Below the pieces are notes generated by a model that was not told where the DNA came from, did no database searches, and saw only the letters and a program-made list of their open reading frames with translations. DNA of 64,000 nucleotides from JAVBOW01 sp031550125 (GTDB taxonomy: Bacteria > Bacteroidota > Bacteroidia > Bacteroidales > Rikenellaceae), in assembly GCA_031550125.1 (NCBI GenBank), contig JAVBOW010000018.1:1-64000 (forward strand), read 5' to 3'. Position numbers and translations under genes: made by a program. This document shows, in pieces, positions 32,542-40,734 of the stretch (position 1 is its first letter; the number at the start of each line of letters is the position of its first letter).

Positions 32542-33794
32542 TGATAAGAAAGTTACTCATAGTCTCGTCGCTGTTTGCGGCGCTCCTTATTTCCGGTTGC
32601 GAAAAGTTCGATCCGCAACCGGAATATGCCATGCCCCGCAGCCAGACCAAGCGTACGCTGCTCGTTTACCTTGCAATGAACAACTCACTGAGTATCTACG
32701 CCAACCAGAACGTACAGTCGATACTGAAAGGCGTCACGAGGCAAACGCTCGGCTCCAACCGCCTGTTTATATATAAAGCCGACCGCACGGGTCAGCCCGT
32801 GCTGATGGAGGTACGCCTTAACGGAGGCGGCAGAAGCTATCTCGACACATTGTTAAAATATCCGGCGCAATACTCGGTCGCGCCGTCCGTTATGCGCGGT
32901 GTACTTGACAAGGTCAAAGAACTGTCGCCCTCGGATACGTACGCCATGGATATAGGGTCGCACGGAAGCAACTGGATGGTGGACGGCCTGCCCATCCCCT
33001 CTGCCGCATATTCCACCCACGGGACGACGTTGCTCAAATCGCATACGCGCCCGCTATGGCTAACCCCGCTCAAGGAGGTGGAAGGGCTTGCGCCGAGCCG
33101 CTCGATAGCCGACGATAACGACAGGTACAGGTTGCAACTTGCCGATTTTGCGGGCATGCTTGCCGACGGAGAACTGGAATACCTTATGATGGACGCCTGT
33201 TACGCGGGGTCGGCCGAGGTGGCTTACGCCCTTCGCAAAAAAGCTTCGTGGCTGGTGCTGTCCCCCGCCGAAATACCTGGTCAGGGAATGCCCTACGATC
33301 AGATAATAGGCGATCTGATGGCCGATGCGCCGCGCCTGGGGCAGGTGTGCAAAAAATACTACGACTATTACAACGCCAAAGGTTATCCCTATTACGGCGA
33401 CTACTATGCTACGGTGGCCCTCTACGACTGCTCGGCCATGGATGCCCTGGCGGCGGCTTTCAGGCCTGTAGCCCAGGCCTGCGCGGCGAAGATAGAGGCT
33501 ATGGATACCGGCCTGCTGCAGCGATACGACACCTATCAGATCCACACTATGTTCGACATATACGATCTGGTGCAGAAACTTATCCCCAACCAGCAGGACG
33601 CCAACTACGCTTTACGTCAGGCTTTCGAGCAAGCCCTGGAGGCAGCCGTGCCGTATAAGGCCGCCACAGCCGTCGTACGTGGTTTCCCTATGGATGTGTT
33701 CCACGGGATGAGCGTCTTCGTGCCTGCCTCGTCGATGCCTTCGGAGTTGAAAGCCGATTACAGGCAAACAGCCTGGTATTCGGCGGTTTATTGA
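32541..33794 (+). CDS. C11 clostripain-family cysteine peptidase, lipoprotein
   Basis: 417 aa. Lipoprotein signal with lipobox LLISGC (Cys20), so it is anchored in the envelope. Family C11 dyad: His141 in DIGSHGSNWM and Cys220 in YLMMDACYAGSAEVAYAL. Clostripain-type enzymes cleave after Arg or Lys and are usually activated by self-cleavage and calcium; Bacteroides fragilis fragipain is a relative. Here the N-terminal approx. 35 residues are a lipid anchor and linker. It is coupled to the DUF4919 gene (1-base overlap) and ends 22 bases before the convergent xseB stop. Confidence 0.85.
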   Translation: MIRKLLIVSSLFAALLISGCEKFDPQPEYAMPRSQTKRTLLVYLAMNNSLSIYANQNVQSILKGVTRQTLGSNRLFIYKADRTGQPVLMEVRLNGGGRSYLDTLLKYPAQYSVAPSVMRGVLDKVKELSPSDTYAMDIGSHGSNWMVDGLPIPSAAYSTHGTTLLKSHTRPLWLTPLKEVEGLAPSRSIADDNDRYRLQLADFAGMLADGELEYLMMDACYAGSAEVAYALRKKASWLVLSPAEIPGQGMPYDQIIGDLMADAPRLGQVCKKYYDYYNAKGYPYYGDYYATVALYDCSAMDALAAAFRPVAQACAAKIEAMDTGLLQRYDTYQIHTMFDIYDLVQKLIPNQQDANYALRQAFEQALEAAVPYKAATAVVRGFPMDVFHGMSVFVPASSMPSELKADYRQTAWYSAVY

Positions 33795-33816
33795 TGACTC
33801 GCGGATGGGCGGCAAA

Positions 33817-34023
33817 TCACTCTTTACCCTCGTCCAGTATACGCCTTACATCGTCGTCGGCTTTCTTTAGTTTCCGGCGGCACAGTTTTATCAACTCCGT
33901 TGCGCGTCCCACCTGCTCGGCGAGAGAGTCCACGTCGAAATCCTCGCTTTCGAAGCGTTTCAAGATGGACTCTATCTCGGCCATGGCCTGATTGTAGGTT
34001 ATCTCCTTTTTATCCATGATCAT
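33817..34023 (-). CDS. xseB: Exodeoxyribonuclease VII small subunit
   Basis: 68 aa. The helical hairpin EITYNQAMAEIESILKRFES ... DSLAEQVGRATELIKLCRRKL is the XseB signature (LEELEE..V..LE..EL.LE..). It binds XseA in the multi-subunit single-strand exonuclease VII. It lies downstream of xseA, but the spacer of 83 bp is unusually large for this pair, which normally overlap, and holds a dispersed repeat. Confidence 0.92.
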   Translation of the reverse strand: MIMDKKEITYNQAMAEIESILKRFESEDFDVDSLAEQVGRATELIKLCRRKLKKADDDVRRILDEGKE

Positions 34024-34100
34024 TGTTATGTGTCGGCTGCACGTTTAGCGCAGCGTCGTTATCGTAAGGCGCGCCGCTTTTTTGCCCCGCGCATCTGAAA
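34024..34100 (+). repeat. Dispersed intergenic repeat, copy C (inside the xseA-xseB spacer)
   Basis: Shares TTATGTGT, then GGCTGCAC and GTTTAGCGC with copies A and B, and ATCGTAAGGCGC with the 62400 copy. It fills the gap between the xseA stop and the xseB start. Confidence 0.5.
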
Positions 34101-34106
34101 TTCATC

Positions 34107-35432
34107 CTAATTTCCGGACTTATCCGTTTTTTCGGCTTTAGCGTAAATCCGGCCGTGTGTCAGAGTGATCTCCAATGGCTCTCCCGGCTCCACCATGCGG
34201 CTGTCGCGCAGGGTTTTGCCTCCCGCGCGTACAATGGCGAAGCCGAGGGCCATTATGCGCGCCGGATCGCGGCTGTCGGCGCGTCCGGCCATAATGTCGA
34301 GCTGTGCCTTGCGTTCTTTTATGAGGCCGTGGCAACGCTCCGTGAGCGACGCGAAAAGCGACTCCGCCCTGTGTTGCAGCCGGGAGAGGGCGGAAGAAGA
34401 TTCGAGTGCGATTTTGAAGCCGGCCTCGTCGAGCCGCCTTTCCATCAGGCGCGACAAACCTCCGGCCGCCTGCGATAGCTTTATTCCGTGCCTGGCCAGG
34501 GCGGCGTTGCTTTCGGTTAGCACATTTTGAGCCATTGCCTCAAGGCGCGACGCCGTCTGCGACAGATATTCCCACTCGGCCGCCATGCCGTCTATAAGGT
34601 ATGCCGCCACGGCCGTAGGCGTTTTGAGTTCCATGCACGCCACCATGTCGGCCACGCTGCGGTCTTTGTCGTGGCCTATGCCTGTTATCACGGGCAGGGG
34701 GAACTGGGCTATGTGGGCGCACAGGCGGTAGTCGTTGAAACACGACAGGTCGCTCTGCGAACCGCCGCCCCTGATTATCACTACGGCATCGAAATCGTCC
34801 GTGGCCGAAGCGATGGCGTCCAGCGCGGCTATTATGCTTTCGCTGGCGGCGTCGCCCTGCATGAAAGCGTCGAAGAGCGTCGTGTGAAAATGAAATCCGC
34901 TGGCACTCAACTGCATTATAAAATCTTGATATCCCGCGGCATTGCGCGAGGATACCACGGCCAGACGTTGCGTCGGGATGGGCGGAGTCATCTCCCGGTT
35001 CATTCCAAAGACCCCCTCTTGCTGCAGCCGCATGATAGTGGCCTGCCGCTGGCGTTCAATATCGCCCAAGGTGTATGCCGGATCTATATCGCTCACCTGC
35101 AGTGATAACCCGTAAAGTTCGTGGTACGACACCGACACCCTGAGCAGCAACTGCATGCCGGGGGCGATCTCGCCGCCTGTGGATGCTCGGAAGTGTGCGG
35201 CTATGCTGCCCCACGACGAGCGCCACGCCACGGCCTGCGCCGCTGCGCGGGGCTGTCCGCCGCGTGTTCCCTTTTCGACCAGCTGCATGTAGCAGTGGCC
35301 CGAATAATTTACTTTTATATCGCCCACCTCTGCCGTTACCCAGTAGGTCAACGGCATGGATCGCTCCAGCTCGCGCTTTATGAGCGCCTGCAATTCGGAC
35401 AGGGCGATATGTTTGACATTAGACGTTTCCAC
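34107..35432 (-). CDS. xseA: Exodeoxyribonuclease VII large subunit
   Basis: 441 aa from GTG at 35432; the frame continues upstream antisense into prfA, but the N-terminal OB fold begins at HIALSELQALIKREL and no later start would preserve it. The large subunit degrades single-stranded DNA to oligonucleotides. N-terminal OB fold (about 10-110, VTAEVGDIKVNYSGHCYM), catalytic middle (TQRLAVVSSRNAAGYQDFI, AVVIIRGGGSQSDL, VITGIGHDKDRSVADMVA) and a long coiled coil before the C-terminus. The promoter box (35439-35446) lies only 6 bases before the GTG, so the mRNA is almost leaderless. Shared divergent region with prfA. Confidence 0.9.
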   Translation of the reverse strand: METSNVKHIALSELQALIKRELERSMPLTYWVTAEVGDIKVNYSGHCYMQLVEKGTRGGQPRAAAQAVAWRSSWGSIAAHFRASTGGEIAPGMQLLLRVSVSYHELYGLSLQVSDIDPAYTLGDIERQRQATIMRLQQEGVFGMNREMTPPIPTQRLAVVSSRNAAGYQDFIMQLSASGFHFHTTLFDAFMQGDAASESIIAALDAIASATDDFDAVVIIRGGGSQSDLSCFNDYRLCAHIAQFPLPVITGIGHDKDRSVADMVACMELKTPTAVAAYLIDGMAAEWEYLSQTASRLEAMAQNVLTESNAALARHGIKLSQAAGGLSRLMERRLDEAGFKIALESSSALSRLQHRAESLFASLTERCHGLIKERKAQLDIMAGRADSRDPARIMALGFAIVRAGGKTLRDSRMVEPGEPLEITLTHGRIYAKAEKTDKSGN

Positions 35433-35438
35433 GGCAAG

Positions 35439-35446
35439 CAAAAGTA
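35439..35446 (-). promoter_or_regulatory. -7 box for xseA
   Basis: Reads TACTTTTG on the minus strand, with 6 bases between the box and the GTG start. Confidence 0.55.
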
Positions 35447-35467
35447 CGGAATTTGCAGGAAATTGAC

Positions 35468-35475
35468 TATATTTG
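35468..35475 (+). promoter_or_regulatory. -7 box for prfA
   Basis: TATATTTG, 20 bases before the prfA ATG. It is 21 bases from the minus-strand xseA box, so both promoters share one 50-bp region. Confidence 0.65.
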
Positions 35476-35495
35476 CGCCACGAAAAATCATCCCG

Positions 35496-36581
35496 ATGGA
35501 AGAGAACCAGATACTCTCGAGGCTCGACGGCCTGAAACTGAAATATGAGGAGATGGGCCAGAAAATGACCGACCCCGAAGTGATAGCGGACATGAAGAAA
35601 TTCGTGGCCCTGAACAAGGAGTACAAGGAGTTGCAGCCCATAATCGAAGCCAGCGAACGCTACCGCACCGTCCTTTCGAACCTGAGGCAGGCAAAGGACA
35701 TCCTCGCCAACGAAAAGGACGAGGAGCTGCGCGCCATGGCGCGCGAGGAGGTGGCCGATCTCGAGCCTCAGTCCATTCAGCTCGAAGAGGATATAAAGTT
35801 GCTGCTCATTCCGCGCGACCCGCAGGACAGCAAAAACGCCATCCTCGAAATCCGCGGTGGCACGGGAGGCGACGAGGCGGCCATCTTTGCGGGCGACCTC
35901 TTGCGCATGTACGTCAAATATATAGAGCGTCGCGGTTGGCGTTACGAGATAAACAATATGAGCGAGGGAGCTGCCGGAGGCTACAAGGAGATCGTCCTCA
36001 AAGTGCTTGGCGACGGCGTTTACGGCACGCTCAAATACGAATCGGGCGTACACCGCGTGCAGCGCGTCCCGCAGACGGAAACCCAGGGTCGCGTCCACAC
36101 CTCGGCGGCGTCGGTGGCCGTATTGCCCGAGGCCGAAGAGTTCGATATCGACCTTAGGATGGAAGATATACGCAAAGACACTTTCTGCGCGTCGGGTCCC
36201 GGCGGGCAGTCGGTCAACACCACCTATTCGGCCATCCGCCTGACACACATCCCCACGGGCATAGTGGTACAGTGTCAGGATCAGAAGTCGCAGCTGAAGA
36301 ACTTCGACAAAGCCCTCGAAGAGCTTCGTACCCGTATATTTAACCTCGAATATCAAAAGTACCTCGACGAGATAGCCGGGAAGAGAAAGACTATGGTCTC
36401 CACGGGAGACCGCAGCGCCAAAATACGCACCTACAACTATCCCCAGGGGCGCGTTACCGATCACCGCATCAACTTGACGCTATATAACTTGAGCGCGGTT
36501 ATGGACGGCGACATACAGGAGATAATAGACAAATTGCAAATGGCCGAGAACGCCGAGCGCCTCAAAGCCAGCGAAGAGTAG
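35496..36581 (+). CDS. prfA: Peptide chain release factor 1
   Basis: 361 aa from ATG at 35496 (MEENQILSRLDG). The frame reaches back to 35121, but that part is antisense xseA. RF1 recognises UAA and UAG and triggers peptide release. The catalytic GGQ loop is SGPGGQSVNTT with Gly236-Gly237-Gln238; upstream are the coiled-coil domain and the AAIFAGDLLRMY and GVHRVQRVPQTETQGRVHTS blocks. pyrF follows after 66 bases, an order common in Bacteroidota. Confidence 0.95.
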   Translation: MEENQILSRLDGLKLKYEEMGQKMTDPEVIADMKKFVALNKEYKELQPIIEASERYRTVLSNLRQAKDILANEKDEELRAMAREEVADLEPQSIQLEEDIKLLLIPRDPQDSKNAILEIRGGTGGDEAAIFAGDLLRMYVKYIERRGWRYEINNMSEGAAGGYKEIVLKVLGDGVYGTLKYESGVHRVQRVPQTETQGRVHTSAASVAVLPEAEEFDIDLRMEDIRKDTFCASGPGGQSVNTTYSAIRLTHIPTGIVVQCQDQKSQLKNFDKALEELRTRIFNLEYQKYLDEIAGKRKTMVSTGDRSAKIRTYNYPQGRVTDHRINLTLYNLSAVMDGDIQEIIDKLQMAENAERLKASEE

Positions 36582-36647
36582 CCTGCGCCCGGATTTCCCG
36601 CAGAGAGCGGCGTCGGGATGCATGGAATAATGAATAAAAACAGACCC

Positions 36648-37475
36648 ATGACAGCCCTGCAACTATTCGAAAACATCATGGCCAAGCGCAGTTTCCTGTG
36701 CGTGGGCCTCGATGCCGACATCCGCAAGACGCCGCAATGCCTTGCCGGGTCGGCCGATCCGCAATTCGAGTTCAATAAAGCCATAATAGACGCCACGGCC
36801 CCTTATGCTGCGGCCTACAAACCCAACCTGGCCTTCTTTGAGGAGAGAGGCGCGGAGGGATGGGTCAGCTTCGAGCGCACATGCCTGTATATAAGGGATA
36901 AATATCCCGACATACTTATTATAGCCGACGCCAAGCGCGGCGACATCGGCAATACGGCAGAAATGTACGCCCGCGGGTTTTTCGAGCGAGACCTGGCCGA
37001 TGCGGTTACGCTTTCGCCATACATGGGAGCCGATTCCATCCGCCCGTTCCTGAACTACGACGGCCGTTGGACCGTTATTCTCGCCCTGACGTCGAATCCA
37101 AGCGCGGCCGATTTCGAAATGTTGCCTCTGGCAGACGGCGGCAGGCTCTACGAGCGTGTCCTGGAAACTTCTAAAGGGTGGGGCAGCGAGGATAACACCA
37201 TGTATGTAGTCGGAGCCACAAGGGCCGACGAATTGGAGAACGTGCGACGTCTGGTCCCCGACCATTTTCTGCTCGTTCCCGGCGTGGGAGCGCAGGGCGG
37301 CAGTCTCGAAGATGTGGCGCGCTATGGAATGAACCGGCGCTGCGGCCTCCTTGTCAACTCGTCCAGGGCTATAATATACGCCGACGGCACGGAGAACTTC
37401 GCCAAGGCGGCGGCGCGCGAAGCAGCAGTTGTACAGCGCGAAATGGATTGCCTGTTAAAGAAATACATCAAGTAG
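36648..37475 (+). CDS. pyrF: Orotidine 5'-phosphate decarboxylase
   Basis: 275 aa from ATG at 36648 (MTALQLFENI, the usual beginning of the long PyrF type); ATGs at 36618 and 36630 are possible but unneeded. It makes UMP from OMP in pyrimidine synthesis. Motifs: FLCVGLDADI near 16-25, the catalytic IADAKRGDIGNT (Lys96 with Asp94/Asp99), SPYMGADSIRPF and the phosphate loop VPGVGAQGG near the end. It probably shares the prfA transcript. Confidence 0.93.
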   Translation: MTALQLFENIMAKRSFLCVGLDADIRKTPQCLAGSADPQFEFNKAIIDATAPYAAAYKPNLAFFEERGAEGWVSFERTCLYIRDKYPDILIIADAKRGDIGNTAEMYARGFFERDLADAVTLSPYMGADSIRPFLNYDGRWTVILALTSNPSAADFEMLPLADGGRLYERVLETSKGWGSEDNTMYVVGATRADELENVRRLVPDHFLLVPGVGAQGGSLEDVARYGMNRRCGLLVNSSRAIIYADGTENFAKAAAREAAVVQREMDCLLKKYIK

Positions 37476-37483
37476 CCACCCCG

Positions 37484-38506
37484 ATGAGAAGTTTCGGCAG
37501 CGATAACCATTCGGGAATACACCCCGATATCCTTGCGGCTATCGCGGCCGCCAACGAGGGACACGCCGTGGCCTATGGCGACGATCCGGCTACGGCGCGC
37601 GTCACTGGCCTCATCAAAGATCTTTTCGGGTCAGGTTGCGACCCTTATTTCGTCTTCAACGGCACCGGAGCCAACGTACTTGCCATAAAGACGCTCGTAC
37701 GCAGTCACCAGGCGGTGATATGCCCGTCTACGGCCCATATATGGACGGACGAGTGTGGCGCGCCCGAGCATCATGCCGGCTGCAAGCTCATTCCGGTGGA
37801 TACGCCCGACGGCAAACTTACGCCGGAACTCGTCGCGCCTCACCTGCACGACTTCGGCTTTCAGCACCACTCACAGCCGCGCATGATCTCCATTTCGCAG
37901 CCCACGGAACTCGGCGCGCTCTACACTCCCGCCGAGATAGAAGCGTTGGCCGGCTTGGCCCATGCCAATGGCATGGCGTTGCACGTCGACGGCGCGCGCC
38001 TGGCCAACGCCCTGGCCGCTACCGGCCTGACGCCTCGCGATATGATAACCGCCACGGGAGTGGACGTACTCTCGCTGGGCGGAGCCAAGAACGGCCTGAT
38101 GGTGGGCGAGGTTGTGGTGTTCATGGACAGGACATTGAGCGCCGAGTCCGTTTACCTGCGCAAACAATCGGCCCAACTGGCCTCCAAAATGCGTTTTGTG
38201 GCTGCCCAGTTCGAGGCTTATTTCACCGGAGGGCTTTGGCTGGAACTGGCCGCCCATTCCAACGCCATGGCGAGCCTTTTGGCGGCGGGCCTGGCCCGGT
38301 TTCCCGAAGTGGAATGCATCTACCCCGTGCAGGCCAACGCCGTCTTCGCTCGCCTGCCGCGACATGCAATAACGAAATTACATGAGAAATATTTTTTTTA
38401 CGTTTGGGACGATGAGCGCAACCTTGTGCGCTGGATGACTTCATTCGACACCACGGCGCAGGACGTGGACGGTTTCCTTGCGGCCCTCGGCGAATCGTTG
38501 CGGTAA
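37484..38506 (+). CDS. ltaE: Low-specificity L-threonine aldolase
   Basis: 340 aa from ATG at 37484, 8 bases after pyrF. A PLP enzyme splitting threonine or allo-threonine into glycine and acetaldehyde. MRSFGSDNHSGIHPDI is the standard N-terminus; the PLP Lys is Lys202 in SLGGAKNGLMVGE, and the pyridine-binding Asp is in ALHVDGARLANAL (Asp169). AA_beta_elimination family. It is last in the prfA-pyrF-ltaE unit, followed by the bidirectional terminator. Confidence 0.9.
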   Translation: MRSFGSDNHSGIHPDILAAIAAANEGHAVAYGDDPATARVTGLIKDLFGSGCDPYFVFNGTGANVLAIKTLVRSHQAVICPSTAHIWTDECGAPEHHAGCKLIPVDTPDGKLTPELVAPHLHDFGFQHHSQPRMISISQPTELGALYTPAEIEALAGLAHANGMALHVDGARLANALAATGLTPRDMITATGVDVLSLGGAKNGLMVGEVVVFMDRTLSAESVYLRKQSAQLASKMRFVAAQFEAYFTGGLWLELAAHSNAMASLLAAGLARFPEVECIYPVQANAVFARLPRHAITKLHEKYFFYVWDDERNLVRWMTSFDTTAQDVDGFLAALGESLR

Positions 38507-38570
38507 ATAGATTGATTTTCAGAGAAAAATCATTGTATTTAATTCTGTTGTTATTTATATAGGCGAAAAT

Positions 38571-38608
38571 AAAATATTCCGGCAGGAGTTACCCTGCCGG
38601 AATATTTT
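38571..38608. terminator. Bidirectional terminator
   Basis: 16-bp stem (38571-38586 with 38593-38608), 6-base loop, with A-rich and T-rich flanks so that it works in both directions. It serves ltaE (+) and the esterase gene (-). Confidence 0.85.
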
Positions 38609-38622
38609 TCATAACCGCAGGC

Positions 38623-39444
38623 CTATTTCGCCGCGTCGAAGAATTTCCGGAAAAACAGCAGCTGCGTATCTATGGCGTTTTCCCAATAGCGCTGCACATG
38701 CGCGCCGGGGCGTGAGATGTAGTCGTGCGGTATTTTGTTGTACAACAGTTTGCGGTGAAGTTCCTCGTTCACTTCATAGAAGAAATCTTCCGTTCCGCAG
38801 TCTATTATTATAGCCGGCTTACCTGTGCCGTTTAGTCTGTATATCTGATTTATAACCGTGTGCGCGTCCCATACCGCCGGGTTGGCGTCGTATTCGCCCA
38901 ACAGTTTTTTCAGCTCCCAGTTCTGAGGGAATGGACGTATGTCCACCCCGCCGCTCATCGAGCCGCATGCCCCGTAGACGTCCTGGTGGCGGAAACCCAA
39001 CCACAACCCTCCGTGACCTCCCATGCTGAGGCCCGTTACGGCGCGTCCGCCAGCGGACGCCACGGTACGGTAGTTGGCGTCTATCCATGCCGCCAGTTCC
39101 TTGTGCATGTAGGTCTCATAACGTATTGACGGGTCGACGGGGCTGTCGAAATACCACGAGCGTCCTCCGTCGGGACACACTATTATCATCTCGTTCTGCG
39201 ACGCCACTTTGGGCAGGGTCGGCTTCATCCTGTCCGTCCATTCGCTGTATACGCCGCCGAAACCGTGCAGCAGGTAAACCACGGGGTAGCGTCCGGCCCC
39301 TTGCTTGTAGCTTTCGGGCAGCACCACCACGTTCTTTATCGTTTTGCTCATGGCCCGGCTGTAGACGGCCACGGTATCGACCCTCTGCGCGCTGAGTGCG
39401 GTGGCCGCGAGGATGGCAAAAAGCAGCAGCGTGTTCTTTTTCAT
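38623..39444 (-). CDS. Exported esterase (esterase D/FrmB type alpha/beta hydrolase)
   Basis: 273 aa with a signal peptide (about 1-19). Alpha/beta hydrolase of the putative-esterase family: YPVVYLLHGFGGVYSEWTD (oxyanion region), nucleophile elbow VTGLSMGGHGG (Ser about 145), late Asp in DCGTEDFFYEVN and His in SRPGAHVQRYW. Related enzymes include feruloyl esterases and antigen 85-like proteins; the natural ester is unknown. The start overlaps the stop of the outer-membrane protein gene by 4 bases, so they are coupled. Confidence 0.85.
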   Translation of the reverse strand: MKKNTLLLFAILAATALSAQRVDTVAVYSRAMSKTIKNVVVLPESYKQGAGRYPVVYLLHGFGGVYSEWTDRMKPTLPKVASQNEMIIVCPDGGRSWYFDSPVDPSIRYETYMHKELAAWIDANYRTVASAGGRAVTGLSMGGHGGLWLGFRHQDVYGACGSMSGGVDIRPFPQNWELKKLLGEYDANPAVWDAHTVINQIYRLNGTGKPAIIIDCGTEDFFYEVNEELHRKLLYNKIPHDYISRPGAHVQRYWENAIDTQLLFFRKFFDAAK

Positions 39445-40493
39445 CGCCTGAATCTGTATTTCTGGAACATTTTTTCGTCAAGGTAAACGGTGAACCGGAC
39501 CACCTGCTGCCAGTTCCAGTCGCGTCCGTCGTAGTGTTGCACCGCAGCCAGGTGGAGCTTCATATCGCGGCGGCGCAGGAGTTCCCAGTACACCTCCAGC
39601 CGCTCGTAAATATCGTCGTCGGTATGGAAGAACTGCTCGCCTCGGTAGAGATCCGTGCCGAAACGGGAGTAGTAGGGCATAAGGTCGCCTCCCAGGTAGG
39701 TGGCGCTGTAAATCCCCACGCCGCGCTTCTCTGCTCCCATCTCTATCAGCGCGCCGTGCGGATAGACGTATTCGCCCACATTGGTACGGTCGTTCTGGAA
39801 CGCTTGCAGCCATCCGGCCCTCAGATACAGGATGTCCATCGGCAGTAATTTACGCAAATCGACGCTTATGTAGGGGTTCAAAAGCACGTTGTCCACCACG
39901 CCGTCCTGGTGACTCGACGTCTGGGCGTAGTGAAACATGGAGGCGTTGAATCCCAGGCCGATGCTGCGGATATTGGCTTGCCCCGATGCGAAAATCATGA
40001 ATTTCTCGCGCGTGGAGGAGGTCTCCATTCCACTCCAGTCGCAACCCAATTCTGCGAATCCACGCAATCCTTTGTATTGCAGTAGCACGCCCTCTATCTG
40101 GCTGTCGTAAAAACGCACCGAGTCGCTGAAGAAGGCGTTGGAATAGCAACCCATCACCTTGCCGCGCGGCAGAACCCCGGCGAAGGCGTTGAAACGGCGC
40201 GACTCGTAGCCATAATAGAGTGTCAGGGCCGGATTACGGTCTATGCCGCCGTCGGGCGCGCCGAAATCTATGAACAGGTCCGTGCCGGCCTTTATATAGT
40301 CGCCTCCTCCCCACATTATTCCCAATTCCGGAGCGAATTTCGTTGAAAAAAGCGTCTGCGAGCGCTCCAACGCGTCGTTGTATTCACGGTTGTCGAAACG
40401 CGTGTTGAGCGTTATGTCCCACAGTAATTTCTGCGCGGCTGCCTGCATGCACATCAAGGTGGACAGGGAAAGGGCAAGTGGCTTGAATCTCAT
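39441..40493 (-). CDS. Probable outer-membrane beta-barrel protein, hypothetical
   Basis: 350 aa with a signal peptide (about 1-20, cut near AAAQ). The rest is rich in alternating aromatic/polar stretches such as LTLYYGYESRRFNAFAGVL, FAELGCDWSGMETSS and VVRFTVYLDEKMFQKYRFRR, and ends in Phe-Arg-Arg, features of a beta-barrel. No specific family recognised; weakly similar in style to nucleoside/organic channel proteins. It starts from its own promoter (40515-40522) and is coupled to the downstream esterase gene, so it may move the esterase's product or substrate. Confidence 0.7.
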   Translation of the reverse strand: MRFKPLALSLSTLMCMQAAAQKLLWDITLNTRFDNREYNDALERSQTLFSTKFAPELGIMWGGGDYIKAGTDLFIDFGAPDGGIDRNPALTLYYGYESRRFNAFAGVLPRGKVMGCYSNAFFSDSVRFYDSQIEGVLLQYKGLRGFAELGCDWSGMETSSTREKFMIFASGQANIRSIGLGFNASMFHYAQTSSHQDGVVDNVLLNPYISVDLRKLLPMDILYLRAGWLQAFQNDRTNVGEYVYPHGALIEMGAEKRGVGIYSATYLGGDLMPYYSRFGTDLYRGEQFFHTDDDIYERLEVYWELLRRRDMKLHLAAVQHYDGRDWNWQQVVRFTVYLDEKMFQKYRFRR

Positions 40494-40514
40494 CGTAAGC
40501 GTTTATTACTGCGG

Positions 40515-40522
40515 CAAATTTA
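40515..40522 (-). promoter_or_regulatory. -7 box for the outer-membrane protein gene
   Basis: Reads TAAATTTG on the minus strand, 21 bases before the ATG at 40493. Confidence 0.6.
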
Positions 40523-40651
40523 CGGAAAATACGCAGAAACGTATTATGTGTGCGAAAGAATTCCTGTCTTTGTAAAACAACCAAACCGGGATCCTTAGCT
40601 TACGACGTCGTTTGCTGTATACGGTTGAGTAAACAGTAAAAGAATGGATAA

Positions 40652-40734
40652 GTTTCAATTATATGCTGGCTGCGCATATCGCGCATCTTAACGCCAGCCT
40701 GTTTTTATGGCGGGTCCTATTTTTCTTATCAGGT
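40652..40734 (+). repeat. Dispersed intergenic repeat, copy D
   Basis: Reads GTTTCAATTATATGCTGGCT, then GCGCATATCGCGCATCTTAA and CGCCAGCCTGTTTTTATGGC. It shares CATATCGCGCATCT-AACGCC and GCCTGTTTTTA blocks with copy A. Its tail (GGTCCTATTTTTCTTATCAG) recurs after prmA at 52614. It ends at the stop codon (40735) of the minus-strand serine hydrolase. Apart from this and an ACGACGTCGT palindrome at 40602-40611, I see nothing in the 241-bp gap. Confidence 0.6.

Noticed and set aside
35121..35495. N-terminal extension of the prfA frame
   Set aside because: Antisense to xseA; the RF1 domain starts at ATG 35496, just after a TATATTTG box.
35433..36464. N-terminal extension of the xseA frame into prfA territory
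   Set aside because: The extra residues are antisense to RF1, and the promoter box at 35439-35446 lies within the extension.
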